NCBI RefSeq assembly: GCF_023158935.1
Contig: NZ_CP096121.1
Span: 124,001-188,000 of the forward strand
Direction of reading: 5' to 3'
DNA: 64,000 nucleotides
Origin: Acinetobacter portensis
GTDB taxonomy: Bacteria; Pseudomonadota; Gammaproteobacteria; Pseudomonadales; Moraxellaceae
A program made the position numbers and the translations under genes. The notes below the pieces were generated by a model. The model was not told where the DNA came from and searched no databases. It worked only from the letters and a program-made list of their open reading frames with translations. Position 1 is the first letter of the stretch; the number at the start of each line of letters is the position of its first letter. Below are positions 16,982 through 25,342 of the stretch, in pieces.

Positions 16982-17649
16982 AGATAGCAATCATTATTCC
17001 CATTTTAAATGAAGCAGAAAATTTGCATGACTTAGCTGCCAACCTACATGCCCTATCACCTCCCGCTGATGAAGTCATCATCATAGATGGTGGCAGTACT
17101 GATATGAGTGTTTCGATTGCCCAATATTTCGGATTCAAAGTCACCCAGAGTGCTTCAGGTCGAGCACAGCAGATGAATCAAGGTGCATCTATCAGTACAG
17201 CGGATACATTTTTGTTTTTACATGCTGATACACGCTTACCTTCCAATGCACTAAGCAAAATTCGGCAGGTAAACCCACCATTTTGGGGGCGCTTCGATGT
17301 ACAAATTGATCGCCCTCGATTTATTTTCCGACTGATCAGCTTCATGATGAATCTTCGCTCTCGTATCACTGGTATCGCAACAGGAGATCAAGCCATTTTC
17401 ATCTCACGACAATTATTTGAAAAGATCGGTGGCTATCCAGATCAACCATTAATGGAAGATATTGAACTGTCTAAACAGCTCAAATCAGATCACCCACCAC
17501 TTTGTTTAAAAAATAGAGTGATGACCTCAGCAAGACGATGGGAAAAATATGGGGTATGGAGGACGATTTGGTTGATGTGGCGGTTACGATTTTTATATTG
17601 GCGAGGCGTACCTACTCATAAATTGATAGGGGAATATCACTATGACTAA
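16978..17649 (+). CDS. Arsenosugar-type family 2 glycosyltransferase (TIGR04283-like)
   Basis: 223 residues, starting inside the DUF547 stop (ATGA). GT-A fold with IAIIIPILNEAENL, IIIDGGSTD and FLHADTRLP (the DxD equivalent), then GDQAIFISRQLFEKIGGYPDQPLMEDIEL. This matches the short family 2 type labelled TIGR04283, annotated with arsenosugar biosynthesis. It likely transfers or builds the sugar/aglycone part on the arsinoyl-ribose unit. It overlaps the next glycosyltransferase by 8 bases, implying coupled translation and a shared job. Confidence 0.88.
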   Translation: MKIAIIIPILNEAENLHDLAANLHALSPPADEVIIIDGGSTDMSVSIAQYFGFKVTQSASGRAQQMNQGASISTADTFLFLHADTRLPSNALSKIRQVNPPFWGRFDVQIDRPRFIFRLISFMMNLRSRITGIATGDQAIFISRQLFEKIGGYPDQPLMEDIELSKQLKSDHPPLCLKNRVMTSARRWEKYGVWRTIWLMWRLRFLYWRGVPTHKLIGEYHYD

Positions 17650-18265
17650 CGCCACACGAATCATTATTTTTGCCAAGTATCCTCAAGCTGGAAATGTAAA
17701 AACACGCTTAATTCCCGAATTAGGTGCTGATCGTGCAGCACTTTTAGCACTTCAACTTCTCAATCATGCCGTTCATGAGGCTTTAAAAACAAATTTAGAA
17801 GTTGAGCTGTGTGTCTCCCCCAATCATGATCATCCTTGCTGGGAAGCACTGGATATTTGCCATAATTCAAGATTGATTTGGTCCAATCAAAGTTCTGGTG
17901 ACTTAGGCGAACGCATGGCAACGGCTGTCCGTAACAACCTTATATCTCAGCCGAATCGTCATGTCATTTTGATTGGTACAGATTGTCCAGCTTTAGATCA
18001 AGATAAACTTCTTCAAGCTGCTGAGCAATTGAACTTTCATGACTCTGTACTCACTCCTGCTTTGGATGGAGGCTATGTCTTGATGGGAGTCAAAGCCTAC
18101 AGCATCACTTTATTTGAAGGCATTGAATGGAGTACTTCTACTGTTTACAAAAGTACAAAAAATAAAATCCAGCAACTCGGTTGGTCTTGTTATCACTTCC
18201 CACAAGAGGCTGATATTGATACATCAGCGGATTTACACTATTTACCCGCGACTTGGATTTACTAA
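17642..18265 (+). CDS. Arsenosugar-type glycosyltransferase (TIGR04282-like, CofC-like fold)
   Basis: 207 residues. IIIFAKYPQAGNVKTRLIPELG at the N-terminus is the nucleotide-binding signature of the TIGR04282 family, followed by GDLGERMATAV, LIGTDCPALDQ and ALDGGYVLMGVK. Its fold resembles CofC/nucleotidyltransferases, so activation of a sugar or phospho-intermediate is also possible. It overlaps the TIGR04283 gene. Both always-paired genes beside arsS and arsM point to a route beyond the deoxyadenosyl arsenical. Confidence 0.87.
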   Translation: MTNATRIIIFAKYPQAGNVKTRLIPELGADRAALLALQLLNHAVHEALKTNLEVELCVSPNHDHPCWEALDICHNSRLIWSNQSSGDLGERMATAVRNNLISQPNRHVILIGTDCPALDQDKLLQAAEQLNFHDSVLTPALDGGYVLMGVKAYSITLFEGIEWSTSTVYKSTKNKIQQLGWSCYHFPQEADIDTSADLHYLPATWIY

Positions 18266-18330
18266 ACTTTGTAAGATTTTGACTGGATTAACGTCTAAAG
18301 AGAATAAATCATATTTTGGAGCTAAATATA

Positions 18331-19368
18331 ATGCATGACATTGTACAAGATTATTATGGAAAACAATTACAAAATTCTACTGATTTAAAAACCAGTGCCT
18401 GCTGTGATATCAGCCAGATACCTGAGTGGTTAAAGCCAATTTTAAGCAATATTCATGATGAGGTACAAAGTCGATACTATGGTTGCGGACTTGTTTGCCC
18501 ACAACAACTCGAAGGTTGTCGTGTGCTCGATCTTGGCTGTGGTGCAGGTCGAGATGTCTACGCTTTAGCTCAATTGGTGGGTCCTACCGGTCATGTCACT
18601 GGTATTGATATGACCAAAGAACAACTTGCCGTTGCTCAGAAATATCAGCCTTATCATGCCGAAAAATTCGGATTCGATAATGTGAGCTTTATAGAAGGTT
18701 ACATTGAGAAATTAGATGAGTTAAATCTAGAACCCAATAGCTTTGATGTGATTGTCTCAAATTGTGTGATCAATTTGTCACCAGATAAAGCATCTGTACT
18801 AAAAGAACTTTATAAGTTACTCAAAGTTGGCGGTGAGTTTTATTTTTCGGATGTCTATGCCAATCGACGTATTCCGTCACCACTACGAACAGATCCTGTA
18901 CTCTACGGTGAATGTTTAGCTGGCGCGTTGTACTGGAATGACTTTATCCATTTGGCGCATCAAACAGGATTTATTGATCCACGTTTAGTGACTGATCGTC
19001 CTTTGGAAATAACTGATTCGGCTTTGGCTAATAAGATCGAAAATATTCAATTTTACTCAGCAACTTATCGCTTATTTAAATTACCAGTATTAGAGCATGC
19101 TTGTGAGGATTATGGTCAAGCTGTCATTTATCGTGGTGGTATTCAGCATGCACCGCAACGATTTAGCTTAGATAAGCATCATCACATCGAAAAAAATAAA
19201 GTTTTTCCTGTCTGTGGTAATACTTGGCACATGCTACACGATAGTCGTTTCGCTCCTTATTTTGAATTTATTGGTAACTTTGATCAGCACTTTGGAATTT
19301 TTGATGGATGTGGTAGTTCAATACCATTTTCACAAAATAATAATGAACAATCAGGTGATTGTTGCTAA
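18331..19368 (+). CDS. arsM: Arsenite S-adenosylmethionine methyltransferase ArsM
   Basis: 345 residues from ATG 18331, behind TTGGAG; a TTG further up is rejected. SAM motif I is VLDLGCGAGRD. The arsenic-binding cysteines expected of ArsM are in place: RYYGCG (Cys52), SNCVINL (about 148) and YGECLAGALY (about 198). It would turn As(III) into mono- and dimethylarsenicals, the substrate of ArsS. A long C-terminal extension of ~90 residues ends in Cys-Cys. It is separated from the glycosyltransferase by 65 bases, the largest gap in the run, so it may also have its own promoter. Confidence 0.93.
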   Translation: MHDIVQDYYGKQLQNSTDLKTSACCDISQIPEWLKPILSNIHDEVQSRYYGCGLVCPQQLEGCRVLDLGCGAGRDVYALAQLVGPTGHVTGIDMTKEQLAVAQKYQPYHAEKFGFDNVSFIEGYIEKLDELNLEPNSFDVIVSNCVINLSPDKASVLKELYKLLKVGGEFYFSDVYANRRIPSPLRTDPVLYGECLAGALYWNDFIHLAHQTGFIDPRLVTDRPLEITDSALANKIENIQFYSATYRLFKLPVLEHACEDYGQAVIYRGGIQHAPQRFSLDKHHHIEKNKVFPVCGNTWHMLHDSRFAPYFEFIGNFDQHFGIFDGCGSSIPFSQNNNEQSGDCC

Positions 19369-19390
19369 ATAAGAATAAGGACGAAAAAAC

Positions 19391-20503
19391 ATGGAGTTTA
19401 TTGTTTTTATTGCTGCCCTATCTGTGGCATTCAGTAATGGTGCTAATGACAACTTTAAAGGTTTTGCAACAGTCTGGGGAGCTGGTTTATTATCTTATCG
19501 ATCAGCACTTATGCTTGCAACTTTTGCGACTTTAGCAGGAAGCTTAGCATCCTTACTACTTTCTCAGACTTTAGTTCAGCAATTCTCTGGAAAAGGATTA
19601 GTTCCTGATGTAATTGTGAGTAATTTATCATTTATTGCGAGTGTTGCTAGTGCTGGGGCAATAACAGTTTTCTTGGCTACTCGGCTTGGTTTTCCTGTAT
19701 CAACTACACATGCATTGTTGGGTGGATTGATTGGCTCAGGGCTATTTTACGGCTTCGATCATGTAAACCTCACACAACTTTTAAATTCATTTTTATTACC
19801 AATGCTGGTCAGTCCAATACTAGCTGTGCTACTAGGTATCGTGTTATTCAAATTATTTCATTTTTTACGGTTAGACAATAAACAACTTAACAAGGACTGT
19901 ATTTGTGGACCTGTATTCAAGCCTATCGTACAGGTAGAACAAACTCATTCCCTAGGTTCAAATCTTGTTCAACAACCCAACTTGACTAGTACGATGTATA
20001 TAGATACTCAGGAAAATTGCCAAAATCTAGTTACTCCTATTCACTTGTCTATATCAAAATCATTAGACCGATTACATATTGGATCAGCAATAGCAATCTG
20101 TTTTGCCCGTGGTTTAAATGATACACCGAAACTGGTTGCACTCCTCATTGCCGCTAAGATGTTAGATCAGTCTCATGCTGTTGTATTCATTGCAATCATC
20201 ATGGGAGTAGGCGGTCTTTTGTTTGCTCGTAAAGTCGCACAAACCATGAGCCAACGCATTACTCAAATAGACCATGCTTCTGGCTTGGTCGCAAATCTGA
20301 TCACAGCTTCTTTAGTTTTGTTTGCCAGTAAATTTGGTTTACCTGTATCAACAACCCATGTTGCAGTTGGTGCAATTGCTGGGGTAGGTGCAAGCTCAAA
20401 GCGTATTGATTGGTCTGCTTTGCGAAATGTATTGCTCTCTTGGGTGGTCACCCTGCCTTTCGCAGCAGGGATTGCATGGTTAAGTATGTGGGTTTTCTTA
20501 TGA
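19391..20503 (+). CDS. PiT-family inorganic phosphate (possibly arsenate/arsenical) transporter
   Basis: 370 residues with ten or so hydrophobic helices and the two repeated PiT signatures: SNGANDNFKGFATVWG at the N-terminus and FARGLNDTPKLVALL at about residue 240, plus RLGFPVSTTHALLGG and FGLPVSTTHVAVGA. A non-conserved hydrophilic loop (about 165-215) splits the halves. PiT carriers take up phosphate with protons or sodium and can admit arsenate. Close linkage to arsM (22 bases) suggests it moves arsenate or a product, which is inference. Confidence 0.88.
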   Translation: MEFIVFIAALSVAFSNGANDNFKGFATVWGAGLLSYRSALMLATFATLAGSLASLLLSQTLVQQFSGKGLVPDVIVSNLSFIASVASAGAITVFLATRLGFPVSTTHALLGGLIGSGLFYGFDHVNLTQLLNSFLLPMLVSPILAVLLGIVLFKLFHFLRLDNKQLNKDCICGPVFKPIVQVEQTHSLGSNLVQQPNLTSTMYIDTQENCQNLVTPIHLSISKSLDRLHIGSAIAICFARGLNDTPKLVALLIAAKMLDQSHAVVFIAIIMGVGGLLFARKVAQTMSQRITQIDHASGLVANLITASLVLFASKFGLPVSTTHVAVGAIAGVGASSKRIDWSALRNVLLSWVVTLPFAAGIAWLSMWVFL

Positions 20504-21361
20504 TATCGGTAAAATCGCTTTTAAGCGTTTATAGGTCTCATCACTCATTTGCTCAATTGGCGTAACCAGTGCTGATGCTAAGGCCTGATGGGCAATCGAC
20601 GCAGGTTGCTGTATCGCAAGTAATGCAACCGCATGCTGAATCACTTTTGCCGCATTGGTAACATTCCGTTTTAAATTTTGAATCGCATAATCAGCACTCA
20701 CATCTTGTTCATGTGGATGCCAACAATCGAAATCAGTGACTAATGCTAATGTAGCATATGCGATACTTGCTTCCCGCGCCAATTTTGCCTCAGGCATATT
20801 TGTCATTCCCACAATATCTGCCATTTGTCGATACCAATTTGATTCAGCCCGACTCGAAAACTGAGGGCCTTCAATACAAACATATGTTGCTTGTGGATGG
20901 CATGTGTGTTCAGGTAAAGCTTGCTCACAAGCCGTACTTAGAATATGCGCTAAAGCTGGGCAAACAGGGTCAGCCATAGATACATGTGCAACTGCACCTT
21001 GACCAAAAAATGTTCCTGCTCGCTGTTTAGTTAAGTCAATAAATTGATTTGGAATCACTAGATCAAGTGGTTTAAGTTGTTCTTGCAAAGAACCAACAGC
21101 TGAAATCGAAATAATATATTTAACCCCTAGTGATTTGAGCGCATATATATTGGCACAATACGGTACTTCTGATGGAAGGAATTGATGTCCCTGACCATGT
21201 CGAGCTAGAAAGGCAATATGTACACTATTTATTTCACCAACCACAATTTCATCTGAAGGGAGACCATAAGGTGTCTCTATACGAAGACGTTCAACCTGTT
21301 GTAAATCTGTGAGCTGATATAAGCCACTACCACCAATGACTGCAATATCTATTTTTTTCAT
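20498..21361 (-). CDS. MTA/MTI phosphorylase family (purine nucleoside phosphorylase)
   Basis: 288 residues from ATG 21361, chosen because GGAAG lies just upstream; a start at 21385 would add 8 residues. The phosphate-binding loop is AVIGGSGLYQL, with substrate-binding IEGPQFSSRAES and GMTNMPEAKLAREA, then LVTDFDCWH. This family cleaves 5'-methylthioadenosine or 5'-methylthioinosine with phosphate. Next to ArsS it could instead remove adenine from the dimethylarsinoyl-deoxyadenosine and give a ribose-1-phosphate for the glycosyltransferases. It overlaps the PiT gene tail by 6 bases, convergently. Confidence 0.88.
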   Translation of the reverse strand: MKKIDIAVIGGSGLYQLTDLQQVERLRIETPYGLPSDEIVVGEINSVHIAFLARHGQGHQFLPSEVPYCANIYALKSLGVKYIISISAVGSLQEQLKPLDLVIPNQFIDLTKQRAGTFFGQGAVAHVSMADPVCPALAHILSTACEQALPEHTCHPQATYVCIEGPQFSSRAESNWYRQMADIVGMTNMPEAKLAREASIAYATLALVTDFDCWHPHEQDVSADYAIQNLKRNVTNAAKVIQHAVALLAIQQPASIAHQALASALVTPIEQMSDETYKRLKAILPIS

Positions 21362-21467
21362 GTTTTCTTCCATTCGTATAGTCAAATTATTCTGTTAGAC
21401 GTTATTGATTTAAAATTATTACATTTTAAAGAATTTATCACATCGAGAATAAGCTTTACGTATTATG

Positions 21468-22277
21468 TTATTTTTTCTTATTGAAAGGCATGAGCAACAT
21501 ATGTGTTAAGGATATCGTTTGTTCTGGCTGTTGATGCGACAAACCAATTTCCATCCTTTCATGGCCCAATTTCGGTTGATCAATATAAGTGCCGAACAAC
21601 CGATCCCAACAAGACAAATTAAAACCAAAATTTCGATTCATTTCTGAATAATCTGTTGAATGATGCACTCGATGCATATCTGGTGTGATAATGAACCAAC
21701 GTACCCATTTATCGACAGTACACGGCAATCTAATGTTACTATGATTAAACATAGCTGTCGCATTTAATAAAATTTCAAATATTAATACTGCTATGGCAGG
21801 TATACCCAATAAGACAATAACAGCGAACTTGATCAACATAGAAAGTAAAATTTCAATAGGATGAAATCTAATACCCGTAGACACATCAAAATCAGGATCA
21901 GCGTGATGCACACGATGAAATTTCCATAACCATGGTACAGCATGAAAAATCACATGCTGTGCATAAATTGCAACGTCTAATAGAGCAATACCTAAAATGA
22001 CTGACACAGCTTGGTTCAAATGTAAAAAATTGAATAAACCTACACCATACTGATGACTTAGATAAGCAATACCTGTAGCACTGATCGGCAATAGCAAACG
22101 CACAAATACACTACCCAATAAAGCCATGCTTAGGTTGGTAGCCCAGCGTTTATGCTTATTAAACCGCAACTGTCGACGACTCCAGTATTTTTCTCCTATA
22201 TATATAAGAAATAAGATGCTAAGGAAGCACCCCAATCGTAATATCGATTCATGCTGAAAGACTGAAATATTCATCAT
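21468..22277 (-). CDS. Fatty acid hydroxylase/sterol desaturase superfamily membrane protein
   Basis: 269 residues with several membrane helices and the di-iron histidine clusters of the family: HVIFHAVPWLWKFHRVHHAD and a later DMHRVHHSTDYSEMN, with FNHSN between. Enzymes of this group add oxygen to or desaturate lipid-like substrates. It follows the phosphorylase gene upstream on the same strand (107-base gap), so it may act on a lipid-linked product or be bystander cargo. Arsenolipids exist in nature, which makes the lipid option worth testing, but it is speculation here. Confidence 0.82.
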   Translation of the reverse strand: MMNISVFQHESILRLGCFLSILFLIYIGEKYWSRRQLRFNKHKRWATNLSMALLGSVFVRLLLPISATGIAYLSHQYGVGLFNFLHLNQAVSVILGIALLDVAIYAQHVIFHAVPWLWKFHRVHHADPDFDVSTGIRFHPIEILLSMLIKFAVIVLLGIPAIAVLIFEILLNATAMFNHSNIRLPCTVDKWVRWFIITPDMHRVHHSTDYSEMNRNFGFNLSCWDRLFGTYIDQPKLGHERMEIGLSHQQPEQTISLTHMLLMPFNKKK

Positions 22278-22500
22278 TTGCTATTTTTCTTATCCTTAAA
22301 AAAGTATTCTGAATTTTAATCGACATATTATTTTTCTGTTCTGCTTGGTTTTGAAAAAAAAATTGATAACATTCTAATCCACAGGAATTTAAAAGATATT
22401 CACCACCTTCATCCGTCAATGCAATGTCTAATGAAATGCTCTTTTGGCACTCATACAGAGCTTTATTGTTATCATACCTTAATATTCTTTCTATACGCAT
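22249..22500 (-). CDS. Small hypothetical protein (doubtful)
   Basis: An open frame of 83 residues from ATG 22500 (MRIERILRYDNN...), or 92 residues from a GTG at 22527. It overlaps the start of the desaturase-like gene by 29 bases and lacks a good Shine-Dalgarno. No known domain is recognised. It is the only candidate gene in 22278-22602, otherwise AT-rich sequence with nothing else visible. It could be a remnant. Confidence 0.3.
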   Translation of the reverse strand: MRIERILRYDNNKALYECQKSISLDIALTDEGGEYLLNSCGLECYQFFFQNQAEQKNNMSIKIQNTFLRIRKIANDEYFSLSA

Positions 22501-22602
22501 ATTTATTAGGTGATAGTCATGCAGCACAATCTGACAGTCAAAAAAATGTTTATCATCTCTTTACTAATTGATTTAATTACCAAATATATTTTTTAAAGCT
22601 CG

Positions 22603-23223
22603 CTATAATCTATTTTTGGGTAACCAATAAGACTGTCCATTGAATACAACAGTGAAACCATCCTCGATCTCAGTAATCATTTCCGTTTTAATCTTTAGGG
22701 CATCAATGTAAGGAAGTTGATGAAAATATCTAAGTCCACTTCTGACCCAACTTAGAATAAATTCACTGTCTCTTAAATCAGTTTGGGTAAGTGCAATAAG
22801 TTCCATTTCTAGTTTTTTCTTTTGTTTAGTCTTTAAAAAATCAGATTTTTTCAATTTTAAATAATCAATGGAAGCACCGTAATTCTCATTTAAAAAGTTA
22901 ATGAATCCAGTGAGTGCAGCAGCTTGACCCGAATAGTCAGCCAAATACGCTTTGATATGCTCCAAATTTGGTAATTGGGTACTTTCTTGCCCCATTGATA
23001 ACATCAACGCCACAGCAGGCTTTACTGCCAACCGAGCTGAACGTATTGAAGTCTCACCTCGTTTGATTTTTTCTTCTAATTTATTCTTGTATTCCAGTAC
23101 AACATCATAAGCCAAAGATGGTTGAAAAATACTTTGCACAAGCTTTTCCATCTGATCTCGTTCTGAACAACTTTTTTTGATATCCATATCTATTTGAATG
23201 TCATGAACTTCTTTAAGCCATTG
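22603..23223 (-). pseudogene. TniE-like transposition gene, C-terminal part (split by IS)
   Basis: About 206 residues of native sequence, ending at 22603; the first residues of the open frame (SGLINGTTS) come from the IS end. The body is helical, with a stretch like an integrase N-terminal SAM-like domain (AALTGFINFLNENYGASIDYLKLKK). Removing the IS at 23224-24511 joins it in frame to the zinc-ribbon part at 24512-25342 (VML followed by QWLKEVHD). See that entry. Alone, this part is unlikely to be translated efficiently. Confidence 0.75.
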
Positions 23224-23293
23224 TGATGTGGTTCCGTTAATTAGACCACTCAATCTAGTTTTATAAGTGATAAATCCGCTCTAAATATTTAAA

Positions 23294-24121
23294 TTATGCT
23301 GCCATTACTTTTGGTAAATGTCGATCATAAAATTCATTTGGTGTTGCCTTATTCAAGCTTGAATGAGGACGTATCGTGTTATAAAAATCCAAATATTCAG
23401 CAATTGATTGTTTTGCTTGTTTAACCGTATCGTAAGCCTTCAAATAGACTTCCTCATGCTTCACACTGCGCCATAAACGCTCAATCATTACATTATCCAT
23501 CCATCGTCCTTTCCCATCCATACTGATACGGATATTTCGCAATTTTAACTCATTCAAAAATGCCTCGCTTGTGAATTGACTGCCTTGGTCTGTATTAAAC
23601 ACCTCTGGACAACCATATTTCACAATTGCTTCTTGCAACGCATCTATGCAAAAGTCTGTTTCCATACTGATCGATACACGATGAGCCAGTACTTTACGAC
23701 TATGCCAATCTATAATTGCACACAGATAGACAAAGCCTTTAGCCATAGGAATGTACGTGATATCTGTACACCAGACTTGATTAGAGTGATCGATGACCAT
23801 GTTTTTCAACAGATATGGGAAAATACGGTGTGCAAGATTAGGCTTACTGGTATTGGGTTTTGGATACAAGGCATGTATTCCCATCAAGCGCATTAAACGT
23901 CGGACTTTACGCCGACCTATTTTATGTCCTTGACGCTGTAGCATATCTCTTATCATTCGACTGCCCATAAATGGGTAGTCGAGATGAATTTCATCGATTA
24001 GACGCATCAAACTCAAATCAGTTGATGAAATCTCTTTGGGCTTGTAATACAACGTACTGCGATTGATTTGAATCAATTGCGATTGTTGTCGTACCGAAAG
24101 TTGATGGGTCTTATCGATCAT
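23294..24121 (-). CDS. IS3-family transposase OrfB
   Basis: 275 residues. HTH_21-like N-terminal part (SRMIRDMLQRQGHKIGRRKVRRLM), then the DDE core: WCTDITYIPMAKGF, FNTDQGSQFTS and IERLWRSVKHEEVY. It overlaps orfA by 4 bases at AAAAAATGA, where a -1 slip on the A run would make the OrfAB transposase, the usual IS3 control. The catalytic residues appear intact, so the element may be active. Confidence 0.93.
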   Translation of the reverse strand: MIDKTHQLSVRQQSQLIQINRSTLYYKPKEISSTDLSLMRLIDEIHLDYPFMGSRMIRDMLQRQGHKIGRRKVRRLMRLMGIHALYPKPNTSKPNLAHRIFPYLLKNMVIDHSNQVWCTDITYIPMAKGFVYLCAIIDWHSRKVLAHRVSISMETDFCIDALQEAIVKYGCPEVFNTDQGSQFTSEAFLNELKLRNIRISMDGKGRWMDNVMIERLWRSVKHEEVYLKAYDTVKQAKQSIAEYLDFYNTIRPHSSLNKATPNEFYDRHLPKVMAA

Positions 24122-24423
24122 TTTTTGCCGCTCAGCTGCCCTATTTTTCTGAGCGCACCTTCTAAAAAATCAATTTGCAATGCCTGATGTCCTATCTTGG
24201 CATGTAGAGCTTTGAGGTCAATCTCAGGTTCTTGTTGTGCTGTTGGTCGTGAAAAAATATTGATTGATTGCTCAAGCAGTTGATTTTTCCAATCAATTAT
24301 TTGGTTTTGATGTAAGTCGAATTGAGTAGAAAGTTCAGCGAGTGTGTGGTCGCCTTTAATTGCTGCGAGAGCAACTTTAACTTTAAACTCTGCTGAATGA
24401 TTACGACGTTTTCTTCGTGTCAT
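24118..24423 (-). CDS. IS3-family OrfA (helix-turn-helix)
   Basis: 101 residues from ATG 24423, behind TGGAG; an earlier in-frame start at 24441 is less likely. It has an HTH_Tnp_1 domain (RRNHSAEFKVKVALAAIKGDHTLAELSTQFDLHQNQIIDWKNQLL) and a C-terminal leucine-zipper-like helix (HAKIGHQALQIDFLEGALRK). It binds the IS ends and supplies the N-terminus of the OrfAB fusion. Confidence 0.92.
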   Translation of the reverse strand: MTRRKRRNHSAEFKVKVALAAIKGDHTLAELSTQFDLHQNQIIDWKNQLLEQSINIFSRPTAQQEPEIDLKALHAKIGHQALQIDFLEGALRKIGQLSGKK

Positions 24424-24511
24424 GGTTGACTCCAAAAACAAGCATTTCCCATGCTTATTGGGGAGTAGATTATCACTTATAGGCGTGGTCTAAAATCCTA
24501 GAACCACATCA

Positions 24512-25342
24512 TAGCATCACCAATTCAAATTTTCTAAGTCCACTACTTCGTAACCTTACTAATAACTGCTTTGGGGTAGGCACAGATTGATTCCAATCTA
24601 TTTCGGTTTTCATAAAGAAATGGGTATGTTTATTTATATATAATGCAGCTTTATGTGATCCAACTTTCTTTTCTAACCAGCCTATATAGTTTTCATACTG
24701 CTGTTTTAAGTCACTAGACTCAAATACTTTCTGATTTTGATCAAATTTATTCCATAAATTTTGATGCCAATAACAATCATCGCATAAATCAGCACAACCT
24801 GCTGCAATCATACAATGACATGCTTTACAGGATTTCTGAGGCTTATCTCTACATTTTTTACACGTTCTTTGTCCTGATGTATCAGACTCCAATAAACGAT
24901 GCTTCTGGCACGATGGACATGTCTCATAATCTCGTGTCGCACATTTTGGACATACCCGTAGATCATCATTAAATCGTGAAATTCGGGTCAATTTTTGTGA
25001 TGGTGTACCACATCGCTCACAAGGCTCAATAGGTCTAAAATACACGGAACAACTATTACAGACCACACCATACTCTGTTAGCTTACCTATTGGTTTATTT
25101 GTCTGATTACATCGAATACAGGGTTGTTTCTTAATACATTCATTACAAATGGCTTGTTCATCATCTCTAGGGAGTCGGGCAAAGTCACCACAACTTGGGC
25201 ATAATCGTTTTTTAAAGTTACGAGCATAACAAGTCGAACAATATTTCTTGCCTTTATATCGTTTTTTTATGAAAGAAACAGACTGGTTGCATCCATGACA
25301 GTCATGTTCAATAACATTTTCAGTCAATATGCCTCGCTCCAC
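24512..25342 (-). pseudogene. TniE-like zinc-ribbon transposition protein, N-terminal part (split by IS)
   Basis: About 277 residues, starting at GTG 25342 inside the tniQ end (a TTG at 25327 with GGAGCGAGG upstream is an alternative). The first ~190 residues hold about eleven CxxC knuckles (CHGC, CSTC, CPSC, CNEC, CIRC, CNSC, CERC, CPKC, CPSC, CKKC, CKAC), a tandem zinc-ribbon array. The last part starts a helical domain that is cut by the IS at 24511. By position it equals the last gene of the AbaR/Tn6022 transposition set. Together with 22603-23223 the intact protein would be about 480 residues. Confidence 0.8.

Larger units (their letters stand above)
23224..24511 (-). mobile_element. IS3-family element, intact, 1288 bp
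   Basis: Ends carry imperfect inverted repeats: TGATGTGGTTC at 23224 against GAACCACATCA ending at 24511, and further in TTAGACCAC and TATAAGTGATAA matches. It contains overlapping orfA and orfB. Its OrfB differs at many positions from that of the interrupted IS, so it is a related but distinct element. No clear target duplication is visible (TTG and TAG flank it). It splits the TniE-like gene. Confidence 0.85.

Noticed and set aside
13070..21361. Ordinary arsenic resistance operon (arsR, arsB/ACR3, arsC)
   Set aside because: None of these was found on either strand; the genes present are those of organoarsenical synthesis.
23224..24511. Composite transposon formed by the two IS copies around the cargo
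   Set aside because: The two elements differ in sequence, one is itself interrupted, and the Tn7-type ends with duplications explain the mobile unit fully.
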